Of a stretch of 64,000 nt of DNA, positions 1 to 12,812 are shown in pieces. The stretch spans positions 25,055,087 through 25,119,086 of the forward strand of contig BTRK01000001.1 of assembly GCA_036245805.1 (NCBI GenBank). The letters run 5' to 3'. Position 1 is the stretch's first letter. Each line of letters begins with the position of its first letter. The notes beneath the pieces were generated by a model that saw only the letters and a list, made by a program, of their open reading frames with translations, was not told the DNA's origin and ran no database searches. This DNA is from Pristionchus mayeri. Taxonomy: Eukaryota; Nematoda; Chromadorea; Rhabditida; Neodiplogasteridae. A program made the translations under genes and the position numbers.

Positions 1-725
1 TCTCGGGACACGACACAAATCTATTCGTGTTCGGAATGTTCTTCCAGTCAAAGGATCTCACTGAGAATCTGTGCCAGGTGACCTCTATTTCGCATCAATC
101 GATATTTCTCTGTCTACAGTACGCAGCGCATCTTGCCATTGAAGTGTACGAGGACACCAGCGTTCCTGCCACTCCCGATTCCATTACTATCAAGGTTAGT
201 TGACGTTCAAAATGTGGATTCGAGTAAAAGAAAGAAGATAGGGAAAAGTAAATGCAGTTCTTCTACGCGTCCAATCTGACGGCTCCTCGGGAGGAAATCT
301 TGATGCCTCTCTGCGGAGATCCGTGCACACTGGGGAGGATGCAGAGGATCACAGAGGGGAAGAGGTCAGAGGAGGAGGAGACAGTGTTGTCCCCCATGAG
401 GAATGCCCCCCAGATTCAATTAAAGTGTTCAGATGGAGTGAGAGACGGTGGAGGAACTTCTGCGAGAAGGGAGAAGATCGAGTCGACGAGAACCAAGCCA
501 TCGGGAATGGAGTACTCACTGGTGAGGACTACTCTTCCAATGAAGGTTTACTGGAAAAATACTCCTCCTTGCCAGTTCCCCTCCTCTCCGTCCTTCTCAG
601 GTTCGCTCCTCATCGCTGTTGCTGTTCTCGTCCTCACTTCGATTCTCCTCCTCTATCTCACGTGCTCCTATCGTAAGCAACTCGTGGCCCTTCGAGACCC
701 CGAACAACGGCCACTCATCTCATGA
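1..725 (+). CDS. Histidine acid phosphatase, C-terminal part (5' end outside window)
   Basis: Three exons are visible: 1-77, 120-194 and 258-725. The first opens with SGHDTN, the C-terminal catalytic HD motif of the histidine acid phosphatase family, in which the Asp protonates the leaving group of a phosphomonoester. The RHG motif would lie upstream of the window. The last exon carries a Cys pair (CGDPC), then a low-complexity stretch, a ~20-residue hydrophobic segment (about codons 114-134 of that exon) and a short basic tail ending in PLIS before TGA at 723-725. This is a type I membrane layout like lysosomal/secreted ACP2-like enzymes of nematodes. The long final exon may hide an unrecognised intron, because its Glu/Ser-rich middle does not look like the family. 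Family confidence is good; the exact ortholog is not assigned. Confidence 0.8.
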
Positions 726-780
726 GAAGGATTGAATCCAATCCAGAGTGCTCATAATTTATGCATAAACTGGATGAATA

Positions 781-1760
781 TCAGTATATTTGAGTGGTGT
801 CGTCCGTTTTGAGGAATCGAACACACGACTCGAGAAAGACGTAGAATGAAGTGGAGATATGGATAGAGACCAGATTGAAAGTGACCATCGAGAGAAGGAA
901 GAAACAGTACAGAATGCGACCCGTCAATGCTGCAATTAGAGAAGATCTCAGACTATTGACAAGTTCGGATCCACAGATCTATTTCACTTGTTTTCGTCAG
1001 TTTCCAGCACAACTCATGTCTGGTGCAAATCGGACAGGGAAGTAAAGGAAAGAGAACTCACTTAGGCTGTTAACAAATAGTTGGAAGGATTGAAATGGAA
1101 GAAGAGACTGGCTGAGTATCGAAGAGAGGAGGGAAGAGGAGAGACGAGGAAGAATGAGGATGGAGATGAAGAGGATTACGAAGAATCCCAAGGAACAAAG
1201 GACGATCAACTGAAGAAGTACCGATTACGGTAGATGTACTGTAGGAGAGTGGCAATCAAGTAATGAGGGGATGGAGATAACCAGAAACCGTACGTGGTAA
1301 GCAATGAATGGTTTAACGGAGAAGGAGCTCTTATGGACTATCGAGTAAATGAAGAGAAATGAAGTGAAAATTGATACAACGAGAGGAAGAATACCTGAAT
1401 GCAGTATATTTGTCGAGGGGTGGGGAAGGATGAACTTACCCGACATAAACTGATACTTCCCTATCTCACATCCAGTCAGAAATATGAAAAAGTTGACTAT
1501 CGATTGGATTACGGTAAGTATTCCGACGACGATGACAGACTTCTGGAAGAAAGGGTCTCTCTAGTGAGGGTGGTCATGTGTGATCTTTTCTCGCCTTTAG
1601 AGAAAATCCGTACAGACGAGGTTCCGTCTCTGTAAACGAGATCTGTAATTGGATCAAGTGTTTTCCAGAGCAAGGGAAGATTCAAGAAAAGAACCTCTTC
1701 ATCTTCCTCTTCTGAGTCGGATCCTCTCTTGACGATTGTAATGGAATGGGAGGGTTTCAT
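781..1760 (-). CDS. Orphan four-transmembrane protein, 215 aa
   Basis: I do not recognise this family. Five exons in the order 1760-1614, 1542-1440, 1394-1294, 1209-1062 and 929-781 join with matching phases into 648 nt (215 codons plus TGA at 783-781), with GT...AG at every junction. The N-terminus is hydrophilic and acidic (SDSEEEDEE near residues 14-22). Four hydrophobic helices follow: around residues 50-73 (VIVVGILTVIQSIVNFF), 84-102, 118-137 and 170-190. The tail is short and polar. The layout resembles tetraspan/MARVEL-like proteins, but no family signature was seen. The stop lies 56 bp from the convergent acid phosphatase stop, so the two genes are tail to tail. The phase-consistent model is strong evidence of coding; function is unknown. 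Confidence 0.65.
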
Positions 1761-2673
1761 GGCTGAATGAAGGCGTGCAAATCAGGAGTCGAAGGGAGAG
1801 AAGGAGAGAAGGGACATGAATGATTCAGATAAGGGAGTGGAATAGAGACAGGAAGAAGGCAATCCGATACACGAAAGCGAGAAGAAGGGCTAAGGGAAAT
1901 ATGAAAAATGAGAAAGGATAGGGGGGAGGAGATAGTGAAGAGAGCATCTTGTTAGGGACGAGTCATGGGAGTATCACTGTGGAGAGAGATGAAGAGATGT
2001 CAACAGGACTGAGGGAGGGGAGGAGTGGAACGGAGATTCTCCATCACGAGAGATGACCTTAGACGAGAGACGTCCCTCGCACATGTGACAGTGTGTGAAG
2101 GGAACAGATGAAGAGCCAGATGAAGAAAGATCGGCTGAAATTTTTTGTACTACAATTGTGTGCGCTATATAGATTTAATCATTTCACTAGACCTTTATCA
2201 TGACTACTTCACATATCGTACTTTATTTATCTGCAGAAAAAGCATCTCATCGTCTTCGAACCGTAGCCTGTGCGATAATTTCCTAGATGCGAATTCCAAT
2301 CTTTCTATATTATTATTTTTGTATTTACGTTTTTTCTAGGTTGACTGCTGCAGTATTACACCTAATTTTATATGAAATAAAATTTATTTTCTTTGAAAAA
2401 ACTAGTCCGTGCCCTTTTGGCCTCTTTCCCTGAGAACACGTTTTCGATTACTGTAAGGGGATTGTCCACGACGCATACCGCCGCTCGCCAATTGTTTAAT
2501 ATTTATCGATCGCGTGTTATTATTATTATTATTATTATCTCTGTAAAAGTACCAGCTCAAGTAGATCTTCGTCTGATGAAGAAACTGAACTAGTATCTAT
2601 TGATTTTTGTTGTGTAATTATCACTCCACTATTTATTTATTTTGATTGCAGGGTATTAACTTGATCTATCGGG
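1761..2673. other. Intergenic region upstream of ERD2
   Basis: About 0.9 kb between two divergently transcribed genes. The first half is purine-rich (GA/GGA) on the + strand and the second half is AT-rich. No supported gene was seen. TTTGATTGCAG at 2642-2652, about 20 nt before the ERD2 start codon, looks like a splice acceptor with no upstream exon, so it is a candidate trans-splice (spliced-leader) site or the end of a 5'UTR intron. Confidence 0.4.
2516..2538. repeat. (ATT)n microsatellite
   Basis: An uninterrupted run of TTA/ATT triplets about 23 bp long, in the intergenic region upstream of ERD2. Confidence 0.9.
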
Positions 2674-4219
2674 ATGAATATCTTCCGCCTTCTGGGAGAC
2701 CTCTCCCATCTTGCCGCCATTCTTATTCTGCTATGGAAGATGTGGATGTCTCGTTCGGTATCGGGAATCTCCGCCCGCTCCCAGGTGAAATATTTGACAT
2801 TGCGCAATTATTTGAACAGTGCATTCCTTGCATTGCAGTCAGAACGACAAATAGTTCATGTTTTCTCGAAAATAGCATAGTGTCGCTTTATGGAAATATG
2901 ACTAGCACAATCTGTATTCAACAACTACTGGAATACTTTATCTTTTCAGATCCTGTACTTCATTGTATTCGTTACCCGTTACCTCGATCTCTTCACTACC
3001 TACATCTCTGCCTACAACAGTCTGATGAAGGTATTCTAGTTTCCCATCGATCTTATCTCAATCAGTTCTCATTCGAACGATTGCTTTAGGAAGTAACGAC
3101 CTTGTTCCATATATAGTGGTTTCTCTTTCACTGAGTAGGATGCAAGAATATTAAGACGAGGAAAGACCGTTAAGCATTTGGATTATCAATGTGTTTCAGC
3201 TCTTTTTCCTTTCGGCGACGTCAGTTACTATCTATCTGATGGTGGTGAAGTTCCGCAGCACTTACGAGAAGGAGTCTGACTCGTTCAGAATCGAGGTATT
3301 TTCACCAATCAAATTCTCCTAAATTTTGTCTTCGACGTTCTTTTCTTGTACACCAACGGAACACAATTAGAATGGATCTAATTATCCAATTGTAGTTTCT
3401 CCTTCTCCCTACTGCATGTCTCGCTCTCATCTTCAACCATCACTTCGATGTCACTGAGATCCTTTGGACTTTCAGGTTGGTTGCTATCGCTTTTAGAACT
3501 TATGTAAATATTATCTTCATTATTTGTATTTAATTAGTAAAACTGGATCACGATGAGTAGGATTGGTTGTCTCAACTATTAATGGTCATTTAGTATCTAC
3601 CTGGAGGCAGTGGCCATCTTCCCTCAGCTGTTCATGCTGCAGAAGACTGGATCGGCTGAGACTATCACTGCCCACTACCTGTTCGCCCTCGGAATCTATC
3701 GCGGACTATACATCCTCAACTGGGTCGTCAGGTGATTGTCTTATTACATTTTTAAAACAAATGTTATTAAGATAGCTTATGTTAGCTCTCCTCTATGATA
3801 GTTATGCAACAAATTAAATGTATTTTTCAAATGGTAGTTTGGTTCAAACACATGATTTCATTAATTTTCAAGCTCGATCCACTCAAATATTATTATTGAA
3901 ACTCCCGGGTGTTGATATATCTTCAGAATATTTTTTTTAATTTGCTTACGAAGAATACATCCAGTATAAAGATTTTAAGAATACGTTAGTTTCGTAAATA
4001 GCATGATATAATTATAAGGTTTTGGTGGTATGACCTGAGGGCGTAGAAGGGTGAGGCAGGTGGTTGATCTCTTCAACTTGCAGATACTACCAGGAGGACT
4101 TCTTCGACCCGATCGCCATCCTGGCTGGAATCGTGCAGACTGTCCTCTACGCCGACTTCTTCTATGTCTACTTCACCCGTGTTGTCTCTGCCCGCAAGAA
4201 CATGGAGTTGCCCATCTAA
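2674..4219 (+). CDS. erd-2: ER lumen protein-retaining receptor (KDEL receptor), 213 aa
   Basis: Six exons: 2674-2784, 2950-3030, 3200-3295, 3396-3475, 3594-3731 and 4084-4219; 642 nt in phase. The start [16 protein letters not shown] is the hallmark N-terminus of ERD2/KDELR. Further family landmarks are TRYLDLFT (exon 2), the helix ending in [17 protein letters not shown] (exons 4-5), [13 protein letters not shown] (exons 5-6) and the final DFFYVYFTR with a basic tail. The length equals the family norm of about 212. It is a seven-helix Golgi/ERGIC membrane receptor that binds C-terminal HDEL/KDEL signals of escaped ER chaperones and returns them in COPI vesicles. The stop TAA is at 4217-4219. 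No anomalies were seen; identification is secure. Confidence 0.96.
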
Positions 4220-4700
4220 GGAGTGAGTCTCTCCTTCCCTCCCCTTACTCGTCGATGGTTGATTGGAGTCCGCTCCATCCACACCTCCAACTTGACTCTT
4301 TCCCCTTGATGGAGGCATGGCTCATTTAGTTGTAGTGTGTCGATGGGAGAGTATCGAGCCTTGGCTCACTCTTAACTGTTGTTCATCCCTCCTTCTATAT
4401 ATCAAACCATTCAATCCCCACTCTATATCTATGAACGTTGTATCATTCACCTGCTTTAACTCTCAATCCATCACTCGGCACCCAAACAAATCTTCCGGCT
4501 TTTGAATTGTGATATAATTCTGTTTCATGCCTTGAGTAATAATTTATTTGTATAGTTCAACTACAGAGGGAGTTAAAGTATTGATAGTTGTACATCTAAT
4601 AGCCATACAACATAATATGTGTGATACTTTGTGTGTTGAATGAAGTCATTTATCAAGTTGGTCATTCCACTCGACATCATTCTGTACAGATATAGGAATT

Positions 4701-6584
4701 CTATGTTCTTTTCTCTCTGGCAGTCCGCATGACGGACCCACTGGGCTCCTCGAAGATATCCTCGCAATCATCGAACTTTCGATCCCAATACGCTTTGTTG
4801 AACACCCATCCGTCCTTTCCATGGGTGAACCATCTACAACCCCCTTCCATTCACTTGTCTATCAGGGGAATGACTCACCTTGGTTTGGTTCTCTTCCCTC
4901 CCTCCTTCCTCCTCGCTCTCTGTGCTTCCTCGATGTACTCCTTGGTGTCACACGCTGCATCTGCAGGGAGTAGGTCACTCCTGCTCCTTCTACCGTATCT
5001 TACCCAATTGACCGTATTCTAGCTTGATCATGTCTGGTCTTCTCCTTGAATCGGTAGGAGGAATCGAAGATTTGAGAGAGGGAGTGATCTCGTTTAGTTG
5101 AAGAGTCACGAAGGTGAAGTGATATTGCTGCAATCGATCAATACTCTATCCACTCACTATCGTACCCTCACCATTTCATATCGATCGGGAAGTTTGAAGG
5201 CGCTCCAGAGGATGTTCGATGAGGGTAGAAGGACGGCCTTGTCTCCCTGAAGGGAGTCAACCGATATCAGGGAGCAGGGAGGAGTTCGGTAACCTTGTCT
5301 GATACACTCTTGAGGAACGACTTCTGCCAGAGTGAGTAGTTGTCCTTGAGGGAGGAGGCAGGACACGCAGCCACGTAGAGAGACCAGTTACCGTAGATGC
5401 CACGGACTGCAGTCTTACTGTAGATGGAGGGAGTACGGTGGGTCAGAGGAGGGGACGCACCCTTGATGGATGTACCCATCCACATGAAGATCCGTCGACC
5501 GCTGACTCCATCCACCATTGGAATCGAAGTTGAGACGGGCCTCGTGGCCAGTTGATTGACAGCGAATGGCCAAATTGCCGCTCTGAAGAGATCAAAGATC
5601 AATCTGGAAGGGAGGGAGGGACTACCAGGTTCATGTATGGCTTGCCTAGCATCACATTCCATATGGTGCAAGTGGGTGTCTCCCAAGTGTACGTCTCATT
5701 CGAATTACTGGAGACGATATGAGGAAACGGGATCAAAGATCACATCTCACGTCAGAACCAGCTTGACCACCGAATTGGGATTGCAGATGAGTCGATTCAT
5801 CCAGAAGGAGACCTGTCGAGAGTAATTCCTGATCGATCGAGAGAGTTACAGTACCTTGGGAGATACAGTAGCATCTAGTGTGAATCCCGGTCCTTCGACA
5901 TGGACAAGAGAGACGGGAGGATGGTTGGAGACTTGTTCGGCCAAGAATCTGCATCCGTCCCTGAGATTAGAGGAGTACGGTAGATCATCGTATACAGTAA
6001 TCGCACTTATGATATTCGAAAGTCTCGAGGAGCAAAGGATTGAAAGGCTTCGTCAGTCGATTTCTGTTGGCAGAGAGGCCCGAAATGGCATAGGCAGCGA
6101 TGATCTTTAGATTAGAAGAGATCAAAGATCAATAGGAGGAAGGACAAGGGAAGGGCGACCTCCATTCGATCCGTCGCTGATTCCTTCGTGATTGCCTTGA
6201 GAACGAGATCGATGTAGGACTGAAAAAGGGAGATTATCGATTAGCCTCCTTCTCGTGATCTACCATATACGATTCCGCCAACCTCTGCAACATCGTCACT
6301 GGCTCGTTCATATTTACAGGCACTTTGAAACGAGAGAAGTCCTGAAGAGAATCCCTTGAGGTACGGTAGGTGGTCGATCGATACCCTGCCGAGGTTTGGC
6401 TTGATGATCTCCCAGAGACTGTATCCCTCACGTGGAGGAACTTCACGAGGCATTTTCATGCTGAGAGGAAAGGAGTTGAGGGGAATCGATAATTGAATGC
6501 TTACCGTTGACCTTGGGCGATTACCGTGGGACGAGTGATATCAGTGACGGTGAGCATGTCTGAGGATCTGGCCGAATTAGACAT
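4701..6584 (-). CDS. Oxysterol-binding protein-related protein (short ORP), 433 aa
   Basis: Fourteen exons can be joined: 6584-6505, 6460-6385, 6341-6264, 6219-6160, 6104-6007, 5960-5855, 5812-5751, 5707-5626, 5582-5461, 5417-5294, 5246-5172, 5127-5004, 4960-4879 and 4833-4701; 1302 nt, all phases matching. Landmarks in order: SLWEIIK and the lid region NMNEPVTMLQRLAE, KPFNPLL.ETFE, the signature EQVSNHPP (usually EQVSHHPP), YTWETPTC, IYGNW, PPTDSRRRPD and the C-terminal block RWF...KAYWDRKF. It is the lipid-binding ORD alone, with no PH domain or ankyrin repeats seen, so it resembles short ORPs such as ORP1S/ORP2. The family moves sterol and/or phosphoinositides between membranes at contact sites. 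The first signature His is Asn here. The start is the first in-frame ATG at 6584; upstream exons could exist. Confidence 0.9.
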
Positions 6585-7410
6585 CGAGAGAAGAGACAAC
6601 CGAGTAGAATGAGTGGAAATGAAAGGAATGAATGGAGGAGAGGAGGGAGGGGGAGTGAGGAGGAGGGAGGGTGGGAATGGGTCAGGAGGAAGAAGGAAGA
6701 AAAGAGTTATACATCTCCAATGGAGACAGAAGAGGGAGAGAGGACTCATTCAGATAAATAGAGAAGTCAGAATGGCACGAGGGAGAGACTTCCACTCAAC
6801 TCGAGAAGGAGTGAGAAGTTAACGACGGAGTACATTCATTTATTCGTGTGAAAGGACAACTGAAAAAAACAGCCGCAGAGGCAGGAATACTTCCAGAACT
6901 TGTTTTCAGCAGCTTCGAGAATCTTCTTGGTTCTCATTCTAGCAGATGCGTTGAGAAGTTATTTGATTAGGAATGTTCACCCGTCAAAATATGTGTGATA
7001 CGAGGCCTTCGTTGACCTCTGGATGCCTTCCAAAACAGCCACTGGTTGAGTACACAATCCCGTCACATCTTCATAGATGGCACGGGCTCGGAATGTCTTC
7101 CCTCCCATCATTGAATACACGTTGCGAGACTCTTCTTGATAAGGAAGACAATCGTTGTCTTCCCTCTTCCGATCTCCCCTCTCCACTCCAATCTCACTTA
7201 TCAGTTTCCTCCATTTCGCATAATCCGATGCTTCTGAACCAAAATCTTACCAGTTCCCTCTTTCATTTCATTTGTGATTTCACTACACAAACGTGATCAG
7301 TTGAAGGGCATCAAACTATAGTCTGCAGTGATAATACCTCATTCGGCACGCGGTATTCATTTGTCCCTCAATCGATCGATTCCTTCCCCTACAGTAACAC
7401 TCTCTCAGGG
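6585..7410. other. Divergent intergenic region (ORP / CD36-like)
   Basis: About 0.8 kb between the starts of two divergent genes, so it should hold both promoters. The part next to the ORP gene is a GGA-rich purine tract. No TATA box, RNA gene or convincing ORF with splice support was seen. Confidence 0.35.
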
Positions 7411-10400
7411 ATGAGCAGGTGTTGTTTCTGCTCCTTCGGATGGGTCTCCCTCATCGTGGGGATTCTGCTGGTGGTGGCTGGGCTGGTTGTTCAACTGGCA
7501 GTTATGCCCCCCATGATTACTTCCACTATCAATGATGTGAGCCCTCCCTAAAAGATCCCCATCACTTAGTGGATTCCAGATGAAAGTACTCGGAGTCAAC
7601 CCAGATGGAACTCCCAATGATTTCACCCAAGCTTGGGCCAGTCCAACCTACATCTCCAATACTGAATTCTACGTGAGCTAATTTTCGTCATTCTCAAATA
7701 GTGTATTTTTGGAACTACCAATTCCTGAATCACGAAATTTACGAGCTTATCGTGTTGCTGTTTGCCTTCGAAGAATCGGTGATAAAATGTTGCAAAGTCC
7801 CTCTATTTACGAGCTGTAAACGAGGTGCATCTCAGGTTTTCGACTACGCCAACACTGGCGGGATCATGAACAGAGGATCGTACCCAGATATGGATGAGAA
7901 GGGACCTTATAGTTACAAGTGAGTCTCGCATTGCTAACCACTGATAAGACAATCGATCGATGCAATCTCAACCATTTGGGAGATAACAAGAGGGATTACT
8001 GGGAATGTGCTGAGTCGTTATGTTGTGCAGAGAGAGATTACGAAGCTGGTGGAGAAAATTGAACGAGTCACAGAGAGAGATAAACATGGCAAGAATGAAG
8101 CTAATTCAATGCGAATGAATTTGCAGGACGGCGATCACGAACGAGGTCGTGTCGTGGGGAGAAGATGGAGAGACTGTGAACTACTACCAGAGATATGTCT
8201 ACTATTTCGACCCCGAGAAGAGTTGCAAGGGATGCGATCCCAAAGTGGACACTGTCAAGATACCCGACATCATCTTCCAGGTTGAGATTGATATCCAGTG
8301 TATTCCTGGTTTTTGTTCAAATGAAGAGACAAGAATCATTCAGTTGATCGTGAACATCCTTCCAACGAAGCAAATCTGCAGGAAGCCAGAGAAGGGATCA
8401 CTAGATGAGAAGATCTGCGGAATGGTACTCGTTCCCCTATCTTGTTGCACTAGACCAGATGATCACCGAGGATGATCACCAAAATTCTTCTCCATTTTTA
8501 TTTGGGCATTGTGCTTTTTCTCAGTATGCGAATCAATGATGAAAACTGGAAGAGGATGCATTTTTGGTGGTCATCCATCCGATCCAATGCCTTTTTAGTA
8601 AAGTTGGATAATTTCTCTAAAAGGTTGAAATTTTTTCGCAGCATCACGTATTGTGCATCTGCTGGCTATATGAAATAATCTCATTTAGATCAGTGACAAC
8701 GACCTCGACGATCTCCTCGACAACATCGAGAAGGGAGGAATTCTCTTCTCCCTCCTCAACATCGAACCATTCATCACCGTAGTCAGTTCCCTTATTATCT
8801 ATCCTCGTTTGCTCAAAAGTACTCAGGATTTTCATTCGGAACCACCTAGACTGCTCGAGTTTATGTTGATACAGAAAATGCAGAGTTGTCTTCCATTTCG
8901 TTAGAACAAAATCCTAGTGAAAACCTGAGGAAGAAGATCAAGTGGGTAAAGAGACTTATAAAATAGTTCTACCGTAAATTTGAGAGGTTTCGAGACCAAT
9001 GTCTTCATTCAGACAATTGATCAGCTGCTCTTCAGTGGCTACACTACTCCCATCGTCGACTCACTCAAGGAGGTGAGAAAAAGAGGAGAAGGGGGGGGGG
9101 GAAGAGTGATGCATTCTTCATCGATTGAGTTATGATGAATAGTGAATTGGTTGCAGGCCGATCTCTTCGCCTTCACATTCGCCAACGACAAGCCCGATCT
9201 GCAGTATCTCCTAGGCAATCTGACTGAGGCCCTCAGCCAAGTACCCATCAACTACATCGTACGTCTGTACTATCAAATATCAGCGAGTGCGCAATTCCTT
9301 AGAAGGTGTAATGGAAATGCCGAGACACAGAACTTCGGATAAATCAAACATCATAGAACAATTTTGCAGCAAAATAACAACACGCTCGATTTCTACTACA
9401 CAGCGAACACGGGGAAATCCGATCCTGCAAAGTTTGTTCCTTTTGAATTTCAATCGACAGAAACATTAAATTCAGAACTGGCTTCGTCACTGGTTTCACA
9501 GGAATGGGCGACTACCCCTCGAGTGAAGGCGGGAAACTGCCCAAGAAATGGTGAGTGGCCTACTCCCTATTCTGATTATCGATCGATGGAAGGTGGGATG
9601 CGAAGACAGACGAGCATAACTGCCCTGCGAACTTCGCGGAGAAGGCGAGGACCATCGATGGAACGAGTGAGTGATGAGGGAGAGAAGGGAAGGGGAAGGG
9701 CCATTGCAGTCGGAGACTTCTTCCAATCATTCATCACCAAGAGCAGTCAATTACCCATCTACATCAGTGATATCTGCAGGTGAGAACTCACGATTCGTAC
9801 TGTAGATCAAGAGTATCGATTTAGAACTGTGACCTTGACCTACGGTAGCGACATCAACATCAAAGGCGTCGATGGATATCGATTCACATTCGCTGATGTG
9901 AGTCCATTTGAGAACGGTCTCGTAGTTCGACAGTCTGGGAATGGAAGAGAAATCGATTGCACCTCTTCCTCTTTGCAAGAGCACGACGAATGGTTGAATG
10001 GAGTGTCTCTCAGGACGTCTTCGACTCGAAGAAGGGAGTGAATTGTGGATACTGCAAGGAACTTCCCCGTGACTTCCATTCGCTGCCAGAGGGAAGCAGA
10101 TGTCTTCCTTCGGGATACCTCGATCTGTCGGGATGCATGACCATCCCCATCCCGGACTACGGAGGTCAGTCTTCACTTGGAATTACATCGTGGGAAATAG
10201 CCACTTTCACCTGGGAGATGTGAGAAAGAGTAGGCAGAAGGGAGAGATCTCCCACGAAGCCATATCTATCTATCTACTTCATACTCTCGAGAAGGGCACT
10301 GATTGGATGGGAAAGCAGTGGTTTGTACTCGATATGACTGAATTCTGCCTAGATCTGGCCCTACCCATCGTCGCTTCCCTTCCTCACTTCTACCAAACCG

Positions 10401-10918
10401 ACGGGGAGACCAAATTCGCCCCTCGATTCAAACCAACCATCGAGGATGCAGCCACTCTCGATATTGAACCCGTGAGTCCCCTCGCCTCTTCCCTCCTTCT
10501 ACAGTACTCCTCAGATGTCCGGTACTCTTCTGCTGGCTCAGAAGAAGATGCAGATCAACATGTACATTGGCCAATCTCGCCACACCGCATTCAAGTGAGT
10601 CGATCGATAATCAAGTGGTAGCTCATTCTCTCTTCAGTTCTCTCAAAGTGCAACGATCGGGTGCTTATCCCCTCTTCTACCTCAATCAGACTGCTCTCAT
10701 CGACCAGAATAACGTCAATCTCCTTAATTCATCAATGGCCCCCATGAATACCGTACCCATCATCTGCTGGAGTGCCGTCGGAGTGGGAGGTACGGTACTC
10801 AATCGATATCCACCCCCTACAGTACCCTACCGTACTCTTTGCAGCTGCTCTAATCGTTGCCTCCATCGTCTTCTTCTGCTGCAGTTGTAGTGGGAAGAAG
10901 GACAAGAAGGATGAATAA
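7411..10918 (+). CDS. CD36/LIMP-2 family scavenger receptor, 545 aa
   Basis: Seventeen exons sum to 1638 nt in phase: 7411-7536, 7580-7672, 7836-7918, 8127-8280, 8689-8778, 9013-9072, 9157-9258, 9370-9431, 9476-9550, 9593-9666, 9710-9779, 9825-9897, 10014-10164, 10353-10471, 10515-10594, 10638-10789 and 10845-10918. The topology is the class B scavenger receptor one: a short cytosolic N-terminus, TM helix around residues 10-32, a large Cys-containing ectodomain, a second TM helix and a short Lys-rich tail. Family blocks include GPYSYK, YYQRYVYYFDPEKSC, FTGMGDYPSSEG, GVNCGYCKELP, LPHFYQ and DIEP. Such proteins bind lipoproteins, lipids or lysosomal enzymes. An extra small exon in the long intron 8281-8688 cannot be excluded. 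Nematodes have several paralogs (scav genes); which one this is cannot be told. Confidence 0.93.
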
Positions 10919-12812
10919 ACCCGATCATAGAATTCTTTCCAAATTTGTACTCTAACTCAAATTGTATCCATATCCCTCTCAAGAGGTCGAGACTCAGTTG
11001 TTACTGGTGATAAACTAGTACGACATTGTACTTTCTCCCAGCACGGCCGTCTCTAAGAGAATCTGCTCCCTCCTCCCCTTCCCCTCCTTCCCCCTCCCCC
11101 TTCCCCCTCCCCCTTCCCCCTCCTCATTCCCTTCCCGTTGGCCCTCGGGGCTTCGTCCGTCTCCTCTGTCCTCCCTTTGCACTTTTGAGAGCGTGCCAGG
11201 CTGAGGCAGTTCGCAGCGTAAAAAGGGCTGAGCGATAGAGAAGGGGAACGAGAGAGAGCACACACGACGAGGGTGGGGGAAGAGGGCGAAAGGACACTGG
11301 GGGTAGAGGGAACCAACCCCTCTCCTTTTCCACCATTCTAGGAACACTGTTCCCTCGTACCCATTCATGATCTTCGATCTTTCCTTCCTCTTCGTCATTA
11401 ATTCTTGTTGACATTCTGTAATCGAATCTCAGATTTACTGTGAGCACACGGCTATTTCTGCAATTTCCCTGATGGGGGGGGGGGGGGGGGTTGTGCCTAC
11501 CGTTCCACTTTTGAGATTTATCACAGATATCCGAAAGATTTATTTAGAAAGACGAATATCCTCCCTCTTTTCCTCACAATACAATGATGGTGTTCCACGA
11601 TTGAAACTCTTCTCTCAATTTCATCAAACCTCCGTCTCTTTCTCTTCCCTGTCCTAGATATCAAAAGTGCATGGGTAGTGCTGGTCGGTTCCATTCTGAA
11701 TCTCTCGCTCCTCCTTCTTTTCCTCCCTCCTCCCCATCCTCCTTCAACCCCCCCCCCCCCCTCCTATCATTCTTACTCTTGGCTTTCCTCCTTGCATCAC
11801 CTCTAGGAACCAATCCATTCCATTTCAGAATCCCCTCTCTCAGTCTTGGGTGTTAAATGACAGTACCGGGCCTTCCTCGATATACGGTATGTCCATTGTC
11901 CTCATCTCGATTATTGATTGATTCTTTCAGGGGGAGGTTGGTGACGGAGGCCAAGGCTAAGTGAGACGGCCCCGTTGCGAAGGGGGGAGGGAACTCGGCG
12001 TCTCCATCTACCGTATCCCTCTTTCTGGAGATGAAAGGAGTACGGTGCTCCATCATACTGTAATATTCTTCATTCGTCTTTCTATTTCGAGAAGTCTTTC
12101 ATCATCATCTATCTCGTCTTTCACCCCTCAAAACACTGCCAAACTAGGAGAGAGTACCGCCATCGGGTACTGTCCGGAGATGATATCGATTGATTGAGCC
12201 TTATTGATTTCCTAGTGAACCCTATGCACCGATTACCTATGTACTGATTGATGACTACAATTAGATAATCTCTAAGGTTCCATTCTCCATCCAGTCAATC
12301 GATATTCGATCAACTTCCTACCATTGATCGCCTGTTCCATCCTATGATCTCTGCCATGTAGGCGCAGTCAAAAGTTGTTTGGAGGACTGTGTTATAACAG
12401 ATAAATTTATAAAAAGCCAATGACAGTGTACATGTAGAGAAAGAAGATCTTGCAAGAACAATAATAAAATATTGAAAATGTGAGATGCTACTAACAGTGA
12501 AAGAAGTTGGAACCAGAGGAAGTGTCATTATTAAGAGCTAAATATTAATGAAGGACTAAAATAAATTTAATTAAATAATCGATAAATGTTTTTAAAATAT
12601 TTTAAGGAGCGGAAAATTCCTGATTCACAAGCCTAGATTACGGTAGATTTTCCAGCACGAACTTGCGGTCGGCGAGCTGAATCACCTTCTTTTGTATGTC
12701 ATATGAGCAGTTTCCTTCCCTAATTGAAATAGAATCACCTTCGGGTAGTCTACCTTCACTCCAACCCTCCATTCACATTCAACGAACCTCTCCAGAGAAG
12801 GAACCCACTATC
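10919..12812. other. Intergenic, CT-rich with homopolymers; no gene seen
   Basis: About 1.9 kb. It includes CCCCTTCC repeats near 11070-11120, a pure 17-G run at 11474-11490 and a 14-C run at 11748-11761. None of the ORFs here shows splice-supported family similarity. The last ~300 bp before 12813 probably holds the YIPF6 5'UTR and promoter. Confidence 0.4.
11474..11490. repeat. Poly-G tract (17 nt)
   Basis: Uninterrupted run of G on the + strand. Similar runs occur elsewhere in the window: C at 11748-11761, G at 25741-25752 and C at 61125-61141. Confidence 0.9.
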
